In this document: positions 20,648-32,002 of the stretch, one piece after another
Layout: every line of letters begins with the position of its first letter
How positions within the stretch are numbered: position 1 is the first letter of the stretch
Assembly: GCA_002633025.1 (NCBI GenBank)
Contig: NMRB01000964.1
Coordinates: forward strand, 42,027-106,026
From: Notospermus geniculatus
Taxonomy: Eukaryota > Nemertea > Pilidiophora > Heteronemertea > Lineidae
Direction of reading: 5' to 3'
Length of the DNA stretch: 64,000 nt
Made by a program: the position numbers and the translations under genes
The notes under the pieces: model-generated
The model's input: the letters and a program-made list of their open reading frames with translations, nothing else
Databases searched by the model: none
What the model was told of the DNA's origin: nothing

Positions 20648-22014
20648 CAGGTGCAATTTGAAAAGGAGGTGGCGAGTAATCGCTTTAGAAGCACCTCTCA
20701 CCACGAATATACGCAGCAAATACGATGTTGAATAGGTGAGACAGATCAGATAAAGGAACTCATGGACAACACAGGTTTCTCCTACATCACATATGTGTTA
20801 TCGGACAATCCGTGAATCGGTAATTGCTTTTTTTGAGGAAGACTGTTGTTAAGGAGCTTGTCCAAATTATTTCAGGCGTATTTTGGCTATTTTTGGGCGT
20901 TTTTTTTCTATCAATCTCTCTTTTTTCTATCAATCTCTCTTCAGTAGAAATCAGATTACTGGCGGCTTGTTTAAAGCTGACCTATTTCCATTACCCCACC
21001 GCACAAAGTGACAAAACATACCTGCCAAAGTGCGACAGGTCGATTAAAGTACAAACGCCTGATTATTCTTCAAAGGCATCTCCAGACACCATATACATGT
21101 ACCGAAAGTACATCCTACATCCTGTGTAGGTGTCGCTGTTATGCAACCGTGAGGAGCGGAGGAAGGAAATCCAATTGTTTCAGTATGGCGAGCACTGCTA
21201 GGTCAGTATAATGCGTGTCGTTTACCTATGGGCCTACACAGGGTCGTAAGCCTGTCCACCCGATCATGCCACTGTGGCGCGGCAGCTACCATATCTTGAT
21301 GTTCAGACACCTGGAAAACTGCTCATTGGGCACAGCGTGTTACATGTACTTGCATCTCACAAAAGTTCGAACGTTACCTACATGTATGTCTAAGATGATA
21401 ACCTAATTTTCTGTTTAGTAATCAAGGGAATATACATGTACGAAGTCAGAAAAAATGTGCAGTACATCATAACATAGTATCACGAAATTAAGTATTGGTT
21501 GCGAATTAATGCAAGGCATATGCCAATTATGCTTTTTCTGTTTAGTTTTTCTCCAAAATTTAATTCTACATTTTTGCATCAATAAGCGACGCTTTCGAAC
21601 CATTTAGTAGCATCTATGGTGGTGTGATACATTTCAAATGCCAAGACAAACGGCGAATGAGCATACGGAAACCTGCTTTCTTATATATCACGTCATTTGT
21701 TTCAGAAAACGACTTGGCGTCTCTCCACGTGTAGGTGGTAACGTGTCTGATCGGTGACAGGATGACATACTTTCCAACATTTATTGCACGTAAACCTCCC
21801 CTTTGCCCATTTCAAAGATTTAGTATCCAATAAATTTCACGATAAATTCATAGAGGAACACGTAATAGTTGATTTCAATACAATACATTCGGATATCAGA
21901 AATGCACATTGAGAGGCTATCGTATATTTTGGAATATTGTTTATATAGAGAAATACTAAAACTGCAGTTCTTACTGAAATTCTTTCATCGCGAACTGCAC
22001 ATTAAGTCGTATCA
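20648..22014. other. no gene recognised
   Basis: A short direct repeat CTATCAATCTCTCTT(TT) near 20909-20942 is the only structure. The frame 20824-21129 has no coding character. Confidence 0.3.
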
Positions 22015-22498
22015 TAAAGGAATCAAACATAAAGGTTCAACTTACAAATTTAGCATTTTATAAATGTGGGCAGTATCCCTTTAAACGTCAACAGATTTGC
22101 ATTCTGACTCTTCCATATGATAGGCAAGACCCTTCTGCATGTTTAGTGCAAATTTTGTTGAACTCAGACTAGTTGATGATACAAAAGGAGTGAATTAATG
22201 AGAACTCCACGAACGATGAGAGCGCAGGGTCATCTGTGTACATTTGAATAGGCTAACATACATTTGCAAGTGGAACACTATTGTGCTGAAAACAGCTCTG
22301 TTATCCTCAGATGGAATTCAAGGCATCAAGTTGACAAACTCATTTACATGTACCCCACTACCATAAAAAAAGTTGAAGTCCCTGCCTATTACGTAAAGTC
22401 AAAATTCAGGCAGTGAGAGACATCTGGTGGCAACACATGAAGTGTATCCCTCAGTTACCTCATCGTTCGCAGTTAAACCTTTATGTTTGATTCCTTTA
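22015..22498. mobile_element. MITE with TAAAGGAATCAAACATAAAG ends (copy 1)
   Basis: TAAAGGAATCAAACATAAAG at 22015 is mirrored at the right (CTTTATGTTTGATTCCTTTA). A second copy at 35869-36315 shares the whole interior order (GCATTTTATAAATGTGG, GGAATTCAAGGCATCAA, AGAGACATCTGGTGGCAAC). Confidence 0.75.
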
Positions 22499-22983
22499 TG
22501 GTCATATCGCACATAAAAGCACGAATAACCTCTGGCTGTTCCCACACACTTAGAATTGCTAACATGCTACTAAAGCCCTTAACGTTACATCGATACTGGT
22601 TGACGCTTGAAGAAGCTTGACTTGAGATGGGCTCGTTGTATACAGAATTTCCTGTAGCAGGGAACGCTGTTTTAGTTTAACACTGCAGGAAGAACGAGGC
22701 AATTCAATTTACTGACAAGGCATCATTGGAACAAAATCGAAGAAACGGACGAAAAAAGTACGACGGGAAAAAGAAGCCAGTTCTTTCATGAATATTAATC
22801 TATTTTGTTGATGCGAGTGGGATGTCATAGGATTCACCCGTGTCATGAAATGAAATTGCATTTGTTGTTCATAAGGCATCGCCTGAGGGAAAGGCGACCT
22901 TCCTCTCATGAGAATATGCTACATCAACAGAAGAGGTACTTGCAGGATAATAATAATTTTCGTTATTATCAGAGTCAACATTA
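22499..22983. other. no gene recognised
   Basis: Nothing supportable. Confidence 0.4.
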
Positions 22984-23374
22984 GGGAGGTTTCGGAAATC
23001 TGACGAAAAACGAAGTACGAAATACGAAATTGGACTTCATTTCCAGGACCTAATATATTTCTAAAGATGGTTGATACCACAAAATGTCCCTGCTGCCAGT
23101 GCGTCTTTTAGCATATCATGTAAGATCGCGAGAGTTATGATGCATCTTGAATTTATAAATTTCCACATCGTAGATACGAAGTGGAAACGAAAGATAAATT
23201 TCAAAGTTTAATATACACCATAACTCCATCGGTCTAACGTCATACGCTAAACGACGCTCTTGCAACAGGCGATATTTCTGGTACCAACGATCTCCTGAAA
23301 TATATTACATCATGGAAATGAAGTCCAATTTCGTATTTCGTAATTCGTGTTTCGTCAGGTTTGCGAAACCTCCC
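22984..23374. mobile_element. MITE, GGGAGGTTTCGNAAATCTGA family (copy 2), TA-flanked
   Basis: TA|GGGAGGTTTCGGAAATCTGA at the left and TTTGCGAAACCTCCC|TA at the right, with CCCTGCTGCCAGTGCGTCTT inside as in the other copies. Confidence 0.8.
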
Positions 23375-23882
23375 TAATGTCATACGGCTACTTCGAAGTA
23401 CATGTAACAAAATGAATCCCCTGACCACATGTGAGTTGTTGCTAACTACATATCTTGATTCTTTGGTCAAGAAATGGACAGCGAGTAGAAGCAAATAGCC
23501 AATTATTTTGATGATTTTCACAGCGCGACGAAGCCGTTTTGTTGTGGAACAGACAGTAGCGCCGAAGGAGTGGAGCGGCAAATGTAGGAACCAGCATAGG
23601 CACTAATACGCATGCTCCGTTCTCTCCAAGTGCATGAAACGCCGCAGGGTTATTTTTAGAATGGGAAAGCCCTCGATCATCTGGAAAATTCCGAGGATTC
23701 CCACAACGTGATCCGACTGCTTCTAAATCGGTCACACGGGGAATCCCCATGACTTGCGCTGTTTTAACAACAAACTTCATCGAAATTCATACTTTATCGT
23801 TTTTGTATGAAGCCAGGAAACGAACTTGACCTGTCTTTTGCACATATCTACAAACCCTGCAGGTTTTGCGGTGATACATGTC
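23375..23882. other. no gene recognised
   Basis: Minus-strand frames at 23240-23780 overlap the MITE and do not look coding. Confidence 0.35.
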
Positions 23883-23886
23883 TTAA

Positions 23887-24135
23887 AGCCGTACTCTATT
23901 GAATTCAGAAAGTGCTTACGTCCTCCGACGTAGTGTAGTGTAAAATGTACTAATGGTCTATGTGGATACATTAGAGCTCTGCCTGCTGTTTTTTCGATGC
24001 CGTGTTGAAAACTAAGCATTGGTTTTTTGAAGTACGTATCATGCAAGCATTTTGGGGACCTTCACGAGGCTATGAGACCTCTACCTGCAGTCTCCTATCA
24101 CTTTGAAAATACCGTAAATTCAATACTGTGAGGCT
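23887..24135. mobile_element. TTAA-flanked MITE, AGCC ends (copy 2)
   Basis: Same family as 12929-13182; shares CAGAAAGTGCTTACGTCC, TGAAGTACGTATCA and GAGGCTATGAGACCTCTACC. TTAA at both sides (23883-23886 and 24136-24139). Confidence 0.75.
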
Positions 24136-24139
24136 TTAA

Positions 24140-24671
24140 TTCTTGAGTTATTCCCCTGAAACCACCAGATTGGATGGAGAGAGATTCAGAGATCCAGAGA
24201 ATTCCAGTAAAACCAAGGAAGTAGGAGATAAGGTATGACATTTCGTGATAGCCGATAAAACACTGCACACTCAGGTACAACTGCACTGAACGTTGATGTG
24301 ACAGGAAGGCCAATAAGTGTCCCCGTTCACCGAGACCTCATTTCAGTCTACCGGAAGCCAGCCTTTGTGCCGCTATTTCATCACGACACCTCCTGGAGTA
24401 ATCTCCAGGACTTCACTATCAAGAAATAAGATCTGGGGCCGTGAAACTGTCAACGTATCATGGACGAATGATTATTGACCACACAATAAACACAGTATGG
24501 CAGGGGGTTATTTGCTTGGTGATGGAGTGCCATTTCGATGAGACAAGTCTCTACCAATGAAATGCCGATAAAAGCAGTAGAGTTATGTTCCCGGGATGAT
24601 GGCGACAATACTGGAATGCGGGCAAGGACAGCTTGGTGTGTTACCACTTAGATGTTGCTATTGATGTCAAG
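24140..24671. other. no gene recognised
   Basis: Nothing supportable. Confidence 0.35.
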
Positions 24672-24676
24672 TACGA

Positions 24677-24851
24677 CAGGCGCGGATCCAAGGGGGGACG
24701 CACCCGGCGCACGTTCCCCTTTCGGCCAATAAATTTGTAAAATTGACCGTGAAATTGTGAAATTTGGAGCAAATCATTGAAATTCACCGGCAATTTCAAT
24801 GTTTCTAGCACAGTGCGCCCCTTCTTTTCCGAAATTGTGGATCCGCCCCTG
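24677..24851. mobile_element. MITE with CAGGCGCGGATCCA / TGGATCCGCCCCTG ends
   Basis: Ends pair as CAGG(G)GCGGATCC. TACGA stands directly outside both ends (24672-24676 and 24852-24856), a 5-bp possible target duplication. The interior has an AAATTTGTAAAATTG-like inverted pair. End sequence resembles hAT-type MITEs, but hAT duplications are 8 bp. Confidence 0.65.
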
Positions 24852-24856
24852 TACGA

Positions 24857-25518
24857 GGGAGGACGACCACTAGCCAAGAGGGAAAGGAGCCGAAGAGTTG
24901 TTTCTTTTTTATTTATTTTTTTATTTACTTTTTATTTTTCACCAAGGGAAATCATCTTGAAGCCAGAAAAGGTTATTTCTCTACAAACTACGAAGTTATA
25001 ACCAAGAGGGAGAAATGATATAACACAAAGGTCGTCTCTGAATTTTGCAAATTTTCGACCCCAATCGGAGTCTTCCTCAGGCACTTTCTAGAAGATCCAA
25101 GGAGTGAAGGAGCTGGATCCTAAAGGTATAGAAGTTATATTAGAGAAACCCTGAAAAAATAGGTGTGAGAGACTCAGGGTGAATAAAGGAATCGAATAGA
25201 AACAAGGCCCCCTTGTGAGGAGCTGGAGTTAATTACAAAGAGAAGACAAGAGGTAGAAATAATACCGATTCTTTGAGAAGTCTTTGTCTATATATGGCCA
25301 ATAACGGCATCGAGAGAGGAAAAAATCATTCCTTTGTAATTCTTACAATGGAAGTGAGAGCAGAGTGCATTTAGGATCTCTCTTCTACCCCAAGCCTGAA
25401 AAAAAACATCTCCCTACCGATCAACACATCTTCAACCCTTCTGATGTATCAGATTATACAAAAAGACCATTATGTCATGGGGTGACTTATCAGTATGTAT
25501 ACACTCTACTGCCTGAGT
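24857..25518. other. no gene; contains one half of the GTCGTCT fold-back family
   Basis: 25031-25095 carries GGTCGTCTCTGAATTTTGCA, then TCCTCAGGCACTTTCTAGAA, without an obvious mirrored half. Confidence 0.4.
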
Positions 25519-25598
25519 CTACAGGGTGTTTCAAAAAAAGTTGTCATCTCTAAAATATCTCCTAGAACCTAAACCCATGAATATTTTTGGCTCAGATT
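25519..25598. repeat. left arm of an inverted-repeat element, CTACAGGGTGTTTCAAAAAA
   Basis: This ~80-bp arm is inverted at 26312-26385 and at 28488-28568 (both end GAAACACCCTGTAG). It marks a DNA element whose interior was hit by a LINE. Confidence 0.75.
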
Positions 25599-25922
25599 TG
25601 GTTTGTAGATAGGTCAGGATGTATGGAGGTGCTGGAGAAATTTTGGCTCTGACCGCTTCATGCGTGGATGAATAAGAGACCTCGGACTACAGGTGCAAAA
25701 TGCAAAAAAGCAATGAAACATTTCATTTGTTGCGTAGGCTACAGAATTTGCCAGGATTACTGGAATCTACCTACCACATGGCCATTCAGAAGGGTTTGCA
25801 GAGTTCCCTTCAGCCCAATCATTGAAACGTCCTCAGTGCACTTACATCATCATGGTCCTTTTGTTGTTTGGAGGACACCTGCATTTCGGACCCTTTTACT
25901 TTTGGGGTCACTGTTCCGTCAT

Positions 25923-26013
25923 AACAAGACACCATCATACAAACATTACATAAACATTATGAGTGTGTCTACACCTAGCAGCTTACAAAATGTTTGTATG
26001 ATGGTGTCTTGTT
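25923..26013. repeat. 25-bp-arm hairpin
   Basis: AACAAGACACCATCATACAA at 25923 is mirrored at 25989-26013 around a loop of about 41 bp. The right arm abuts the reverse-transcriptase fragment. Confidence 0.75.
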
Positions 26014-26310
26014 CTACACAATAATTTTGGCATAACCGGGTCCGCGCTTCGGTGGTTCAGCAGCTATCTCTCAAATCGAACGCAGTCAGTTCGCATAGAC
26101 CAACATCAATCCAAAGGGAGACTTGTCAGTAACGGCGTCCCCCAAGGTTCGGTTTTAGGACCTTTGTTGTTCAACGCATACACGCTTCCTGTCAAAGCTG
26201 TCATTGGCAAATACTCTTTGTGTTATCATAGATATGCCGATGACCTTCAACTATATGTTTTTTACGACCCTGACGTGCCTGGTGAACGTGATAGTGCGCT
26301 GGGTAGACTT
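26014..26310 (+). pseudogene. reverse transcriptase fragment of a CR1/L2/jockey-like LINE
   Basis: One open frame reads FGITGSALRWFSSYLSNRTQ, later NGVPQGSVLGPLLFNAY, then YADDLQLYVF: the conserved RT blocks with the catalytic YADD box in the right order and spacing. It begins within RT and stops at the N at 26311, so both the N-terminal RT part and the C-terminus are missing. The family assignment rests on the WFxSYLxxR, GVPQGSVLGPLLF and YADD motifs. The matching 3' end is probably at 28367-28490. Confidence 0.85.
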
Positions 26311-27181
26311 NAGCCAAAAATATTCATGGGTTTGGGTTCTAGGAGATATTTTAGAGATGACAACTTTTTTTGAAACACCCTGTAGATCTTAACATCCCAC
26401 TCGCCTCCTCACGTGAGAAAGTAATAAACATCAAACACAGTCAGCAATATGAGAATATTTTAAACATTAGTGTAAAGCATCACAGCCTCCGAGCGAATGA
26501 ACATACCCTTTGAAAATGTTTAGTACTCAAAGCAGTCTGTGATGCCACACACATAAAAGGAAACAAGGCTTTGCGAAATACCACTTGTACGTATTTAGTC
26601 TATATTTGGCACGGATTGGTTACATATCTCTTTACATAGAGGAAACCATTAAGGTAAATATGTTTAAGTCTGGCAGTAACGGATCATGTTGCAAGTAATA
26701 CCAAAGAAATGATTGTACCATTACTCGAAATTAAAATTTTATTTGCGATGTTTACGATGCAGGGATGTTCCAAACGTTATCATTCAGTAATTGCTCTATA
26801 ACAAATTAAACTGCTAATATAATGAATATTGCCCACTTAGTAAATTACTTAATTTTGCGGAAAGTTGGTCATAACTACAGGAAGCCATCCTTGAGAGTTG
26901 CTGTAGACCATCAATATCAATAACACGAGCAATAAGGCCATGGCCCAACTTAAGAGATATTGGACAGACAGTCACTTATCTGACGGCGGTAAGCGCTGAC
27001 TGCTTAGTTGAAATGACCATTAGGGATAACTCTTCCGATTGAAGTATCGTCGTGTTGAAGAATAGGCCAGAGTTGCCCCCGCTCCCCCAACAGTACAGAA
27101 GACCGTCGTGAGGTAAGGCCAGCAAGGCTTCCATACAATTTTCTATCAAGCAGGTGTACATTTTGTCCGGTTGTAGAAATA

Positions 27182-27325
27182 TGGACAAATAATAGTAACG
27201 GGTTTCTAAGGTGAAAGACGTAGCTTCCTACCGGACTCGAACCCACGGACCCTCGCATAAGGCATCAATCGCCAGCACTCAGGGAAAGCACACCGTAACC
27301 GCTAGGCCAAATCTCCACCTTCAAA
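27182..27325 (-). repeat. tRNA-derived SINE
   Basis: Read on the minus strand: box A TGGCCTAGCGGTTACGG (complement of 27293-27309) and box B GGTTCGAGTCC (complement of 27233-27243), about 50 nt apart, the spacing of a type-2 RNA polymerase III promoter. The tRNA-like fold is not intact, so it is a SINE head and not a tRNA gene. Confidence 0.65.
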
Positions 27326-27470
27326 AAAGATGGTTCAATGACCTATGTTAAAGCTGACGTGAACGAACGAAACGAGGCGTCCATCAGTACCCTGCGAGTA
27401 GTGCAAACAATCTCCGAACCCAAACAGTTTTATGTTATACAAGGGGTCACAAATACTGGAGATACAATTA

Positions 27471-27575
27471 AAGGACAAATAATAGTAACGGGTTTCTAAG
27501 GTGAAAGATGTAGCTTCCTACCAGACTCGAACCCACGGACCCTCGCATAAGGCATCAATCGCCAACACTCAGTGT
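27471..27575 (-). repeat. truncated copy of the same SINE
   Basis: Repeats GGACAAATAATAGTAACGGG through the box B region of 27182-27325; box A is missing. Confidence 0.65.
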
Positions 27576-27619
27576 AGAAATATGCATTGGTTGTCACTGG
27601 TAGGCTACAGAAAACAATA

Positions 27620-28028
27620 GGGAGGTTTCGCAAACCTGACGAAAAACGAACTACGAACTACGAAATTCCCGGACGAAATTCAACTTCATTTCCATTGACC
27701 TTATCTATTTCTGGAGATGGTTGCTACCACAAATGTCCCTGCTGCCAGTGCGTCTTTTAGCATATCATGTAAGACCGAAAGAGTTATGATGTATCTTGAA
27801 TTTTTAAATTTCCACCTCGTATCTACGAAGTGGAAACGAAAGATAAATTTCAAAGTTTAATATACACCGTACTCTATCGGTCTAACGTCATACATGTACG
27901 CTAAAAGACGCTCTTGCAGCAGGCGATATTTGTGGAACCAACCATCTCCTGAAATCCATTACGTCATGGAAATGAAGTCAAATTTCGTATTTCGTACTTC
28001 GTTTTTCGTCAGATTTGCGACATCTCCC
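27620..28028. mobile_element. MITE, GGGAGGTTTCGC family (copy 3), TA-flanked
   Basis: TA outside both ends; central palindrome CCACCTCGTATCTACGAAGTGG. Duplicated with its block at 29782-30158. Confidence 0.8.
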
Positions 28029-28366
28029 TAATATCTGATGCATTATACGAATATCCCGTACATCCATATACAGTGGTGCTGCCTCGAGCTTCTATAGTAG
28101 GTACACCGACAACGACGTTTCTTTCATGTGGAAAGCTTATCAAACATGTGAATAAAGATAATCGTATTGGATTGATTTCAATCACGTCTGTTTTCACAAA
28201 TGTATCACTTTACGGGTGGAAGCTCTGCAAGGTTTCCGTACAAATGGCATGTAAGCAAATAAAGATCAATATTTTTCGATTGGTTAATGCCCGGTAACGC
28301 AAAACCTTTCCGCAAATCCACAAAACAAATTAAACCAAAGTGTCCTCTATGTACCGAGCAAACCTC

Positions 28367-28490
28367 TCTTTTGCACTATGTTTTATTGCCTTGTTTTTCA
28401 TATTGTTTTAGCTATTGTGAAGCGCAGCGATATACTTATTAGCTGCGCTATATAAATACCTTTTTATTATTATTATTATTATTATTAAAA
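28367..28490 (+). mobile_element. 3' end of a LINE with ATT tail
   Basis: Contains AGCGCAGCGATATACTT, GCTGCGCTATATAAATACC and an (ATT)n run at 28463-28487, a layout typical of CR1/L2-type LINE 3' ends. It lies immediately between the two duplicated blocks and precedes the element right arm. Confidence 0.7.
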
Positions 28491-29375
28491 TCTGAGCCAA
28501 AAATATTCATGGGTTTGGGTTCTAGGAGATATTTTAGAGATGACAACTTTTTTTGAAACACCCTGTAGATCTTAACATCCCACTCGCCTCCTCACGTGAG
28601 AAAGTAATAAACATCAAACACAGTCAGCAATATGAGAATATTTTAAACATTAGTGTAAAGCATCACAGCCTCCGAGCGAATGAACATACCCTTTGAAAAT
28701 GTTTAGTACTCAAAGCAGTCTGTGATGCGCCACACATAAAAGGAAACAAGGCTTTGCGAAATACCACTTGTACGTATTTAGTCTATATTTGGCACGGATT
28801 GGTTACATATCTCTTTACGTAGAGGAAACCATTAAGGTAAATATGTTTAAGTCTGGCAGTAACGGATCATGTTGCAAGTAATACCAAAGAAATGATTGTA
28901 CCATTACTCGAAATTAAAATTTTATTTGCGATGTTTACGATGCAGGGATGTTCCAAACGTTATCATTCTGTAATTGCTCTATACCAAATTAAACTGCTAA
29001 TATAATGAATATTGCCCACTTAGTAAATTACATGTACTTAATTTTGCGGTTGGTCATAACTACAGGAAGCCATCCTTGAGAGTTGCTGTAGACCATCGAT
29101 ATCAATAACACGAGCAATAAGGCCATGGCCCAACTGAAGAGATATTGGACAGACAGTCACTTATCTGACGGCGGTAAGCGCTGACTGCTTAGTTGAAATG
29201 ACCATTAGGGATAACTCTTCCGATTGAAGTATCGTCGTGTTGAAGAATAGGCCAGAGTTGCCCCCGCTCCCACAACAGTACAGAAGACCGTCGTGAGGTA
29301 AGGCCAGCAAGGCTTCCATACAATTTTCTATCAAGCAGGTGTACATTTTGTCCGGTTTTAGAAATATGGACAAAA

Positions 29376-29510
29376 AATAGTAACGGATTTCTAAGGTGAA
29401 AGACGTAGCTTCCTACCGGACTCGAACCCACGGACCCTCGCATTAGGCATCAATCGCCAGCACTCAGGGAAAGCACACCGTAACCGCTAGGCCAAATCTC
29501 CACCTTCAAA
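29376..29510 (-). repeat. tRNA-derived SINE (second-block copy)
   Basis: Same A and B boxes as 27182-27325. Confidence 0.6.
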
Positions 29511-29781
29511 AAAGATGGTTCAATGACCTATAAACGAGGCGTCCATCAGTACCCTGCGAGTAGTGCAAACAATCTCCGGACCCAAACAGTTTTATGTTAT
29601 ACAAGGGGTCACAAATACTGGAGATACAATTAAAGGACAAATAATAGTAGCGGGTTTCTTAGGTGAAAGACGTAGCTTCCTACCAGACTCGAACCCACGG
29701 ACTCTCGCATAAGGCATCAATCGCCAACACTCAGTGTGGAAATATGCATTGGTTGTCACTGGTAGGCTACAGAAAACAATA

Positions 29782-30158
29782 GGGAGGTTTCGCAAATCTG
29801 ACGAAAAATCCAACTTATTTCCATGACCTAATCTATTTCTGGAGATGGTTGGTACCACAAAATGTCCCTGCTGCCACTGCGTCTTTTAGCATGTCATGTA
29901 AGACCGAAAGAGTTATGGTGTATCTCGAATTTTTAAATTTCCACTTCGTACCTACGAAGTGGAAACGAAAGATAAATTTCAAAGTTTAATATACACCGTA
30001 ACTCTATCGGTCTAACGTCATACATGTACGCTAAAAGACGCTCTTGCAGCAGGCGATATTTGTGGAACCAACCATCTCCTGAAATACATTACGTCATGGA
30101 AATGAAGTCCAATTTCGTATTTCGTACTTCGTTTTTCGTCAGATTTGCGAAATCTCCC
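29782..30158. mobile_element. MITE, GGGAGGTTTCGC family (copy 4), TA-flanked
   Basis: Block-2 partner of 27620-28028; lacks about 25 bp of the left arm. Confidence 0.8.
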
Positions 30159-30496
30159 TAATATCTGATGCAGTATACGAGTATCTCATGCATCGATATA
30201 CAGTGGTGGTGCCTCGAGCTTGCATAGTAGGTACGCCGACAACGATGTTTCTTTCATGTGGAAAGCTTATCAAACATGTGAATAAAGATAATCGTATTGG
30301 ATTGATTTCAATCACGTCTGTTTTCACAAATGTATCACTTTACGGGTGGAAGCTCTGCAAGGTTTCCGTGCAAATGGCATGTAAGCAAATAAAGATCAAT
30401 AGTTTTCGATTGGTTAATGCCCGGTAACGCAAAACCTTTCCGCAAATCCACAAAACAAATTAAACCAAAGTGTCCTCTATGTACCGAGCAAACCTC

Positions 30497-30874
30497 GCTG
30501 CTTTATACCTGCATTGATTAAAGGGGCAATATTAGATTTAATTGTCCAAATCAATTAGAACGTTGCTTCATTGATGACTGGCAGATTCCCACGCCTCCTG
30601 CATATTCAATTTCACGACCCACCGCTACTTTTTAGTATGCTTTTGCACCAGGTTATCTGTCCCACAATTAATTCATTATGAAATGCGTTGGCATTAAACC
30701 GTTACTAACTCCCTTGGAATATTCCGCAAATGGAAAATGCTTTAATTTTTCGTTCGTTTGATGTCCTGTTTCTCATCGTCCTCAGACTTTTCAATTATCA
30801 CTGATTAGACCACGCTATTTTCAAACGTTAAAAGTGCATATTTTTTGGGCAAAATTCTCAATCCCACTATCCTA
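30497..30874. other. no gene recognised
   Basis: Nothing supportable. Confidence 0.4.
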
Positions 30875-31104
30875 TCAAAGGGAGTAAGAAACAAAAAGTG
30901 GAAAATTAGAAGCGGGACATTTAGGCTTTTTTGGCGAATTTTCTCGAAGTGGGATAGAATTTTTTCCTATTTTGAAAAATTTTCTTAAAATGACATGACA
31001 TTTTGTCTGATTTTTCGGGCGATATTTCTCAAAATGGGAAAAAATTTCACCCCAATTTGAGAAATTGAAAAATTCGCACATTTCCCAATTCTTATTTTCC
31101 ACAT
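30875..31104. mobile_element. MITE, AAGGGAGTAAGAAA family (copy 1)
   Basis: Self-complementary (GGAAAATTAGAAGCGGGA / TCCCAATTCTTATTTTCC), with inner ATTTCTC words. Related to the TA-flanked copies at 50970-51219 and 61670-61920; the right end is truncated here. Confidence 0.7.
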
Positions 31105-31472
31105 GGAATCACCACCACTGCTTTTTTACAGGTGTCAAGGCAAACAAAAAAGACATTTGTGCAACACATACATGTAGGGCATGGTTTCTGTTGTCATGAA
31201 GCTAAACCATCAACCAACAACAGAACAAGAATTATTCCTAGATAATTCAACATCCTCTTTTTTACATGGGATCATATACCCTCTCTCTATCCAGTGAATT
31301 GCAGGCAAATCCCGCAGAGGAAGCCTGGGTAAACGTTAAAATACAAGAATACACTGGTACATTGTATTTGCACCTGTGGTTATCGCAATGCAAGGTGAAC
31401 TTTACAGAAGATAACGCCACATTTACCTCTCCGTTCATCAAATTTCAAAACAGCAGATCAGAGACTGCATTA
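31105..31472. other. no gene recognised
   Basis: The frame 31266-31511 runs into the element that follows and is not convincing. Confidence 0.3.
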
Positions 31473-32002
31473 GGGACCATCTCAAAATTACTTCTATGCC
31501 AACAAAACTAAACCAATTTAGTATGGGGGAGGGGGGGGGCGAATTTTTGGGCAGTCCATTTAGTTATTAATTTGTTTGGCATCACTCATTTTTTTGCTTC
31601 TGGCTCTGATGACAAACAGCTCCTAAATGTCTCAAAGTTTGATTGACTGGCAGCATGTTCTGGGCCTCAGGGCCAACATCCTTTACCTCTGATTGATTCC
31701 TCCCTCAGTTTTTCAAGTTCAGTTGGTAGGCATTAAAAAAATTACAAGTTCTTGACAAAATAATTGGTGTTTTTCCTTGACTTCCTTTTTACAAATGTCA
31801 CCCAAATGTGACTGGATACAGACTTTTGTAGCCTCTGTGGAGGTGGATGTCAATGCTACATCATTTCCTCATTACATGCAGTGTAAAAGCATTGGTGATG
31901 CCGAAGTGTACCCCAATTTAGTTTTTTGAAGGGGGAGGGGGTTGAATGAAAAGCGAAATGGATTTCGTTTTGTTGGCATCAAAGTAATTTTGAGATGGTC
32001 CC
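31473..32002. mobile_element. MITE with GGGACCATCTCAAAATTACT ends
   Basis: Left arm GGGACCATCTCAAAATTACT..GCCAACAAAAC mirrored at 31960-32002, plus mirrored AAACCAATTTAGTATGGGGGA-like and CCCCAATTTAG words in both arms. About 530 bp, non-coding. Confidence 0.75.

Larger units (their letters stand above)
26312..28366. repeat. first copy of a ~2 kb duplicated block
   Basis: Nearly identical to 28495-30496, with scattered substitutions and small indels (for example 29 bp around 27352 missing in copy 2). It begins with the element right arm and ends at AACCTC. It holds a unique stretch (26386-27181), two tRNA-derived SINE pieces and one GGGAGG MITE. Confidence 0.9.
28495..30496. repeat. second copy of the ~2 kb duplicated block
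   Basis: See 26312-28366. SINE pieces at about 29376-29510 and 29636-29740, MITE at 29782-30158. After AACCTC the sequence becomes unique. Confidence 0.9.

Noticed and set aside
25923-26013. Twin-priming inversion of the LINE 5' end
   Set aside because: The hairpin's left arm is not followed by inverted RT sequence, so this model is not supported.
26311-26311. Single N as mere base ambiguity
   Set aside because: The sequence on its two sides belongs to different units (RT and an element arm), so it more likely marks a join; the other single Ns (14429, 52842) look like ordinary ambiguities.
27182-27325. Functional long-variable-arm tRNA (Ser/Leu type)
   Set aside because: Only the A and B boxes fit; acceptor ends do not pair and the unit is repeated in truncated form.
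31266-31511. 81-codon plus-strand frame
   Set aside because: Its 3' end overlaps a MITE arm and no splice or domain evidence was found.
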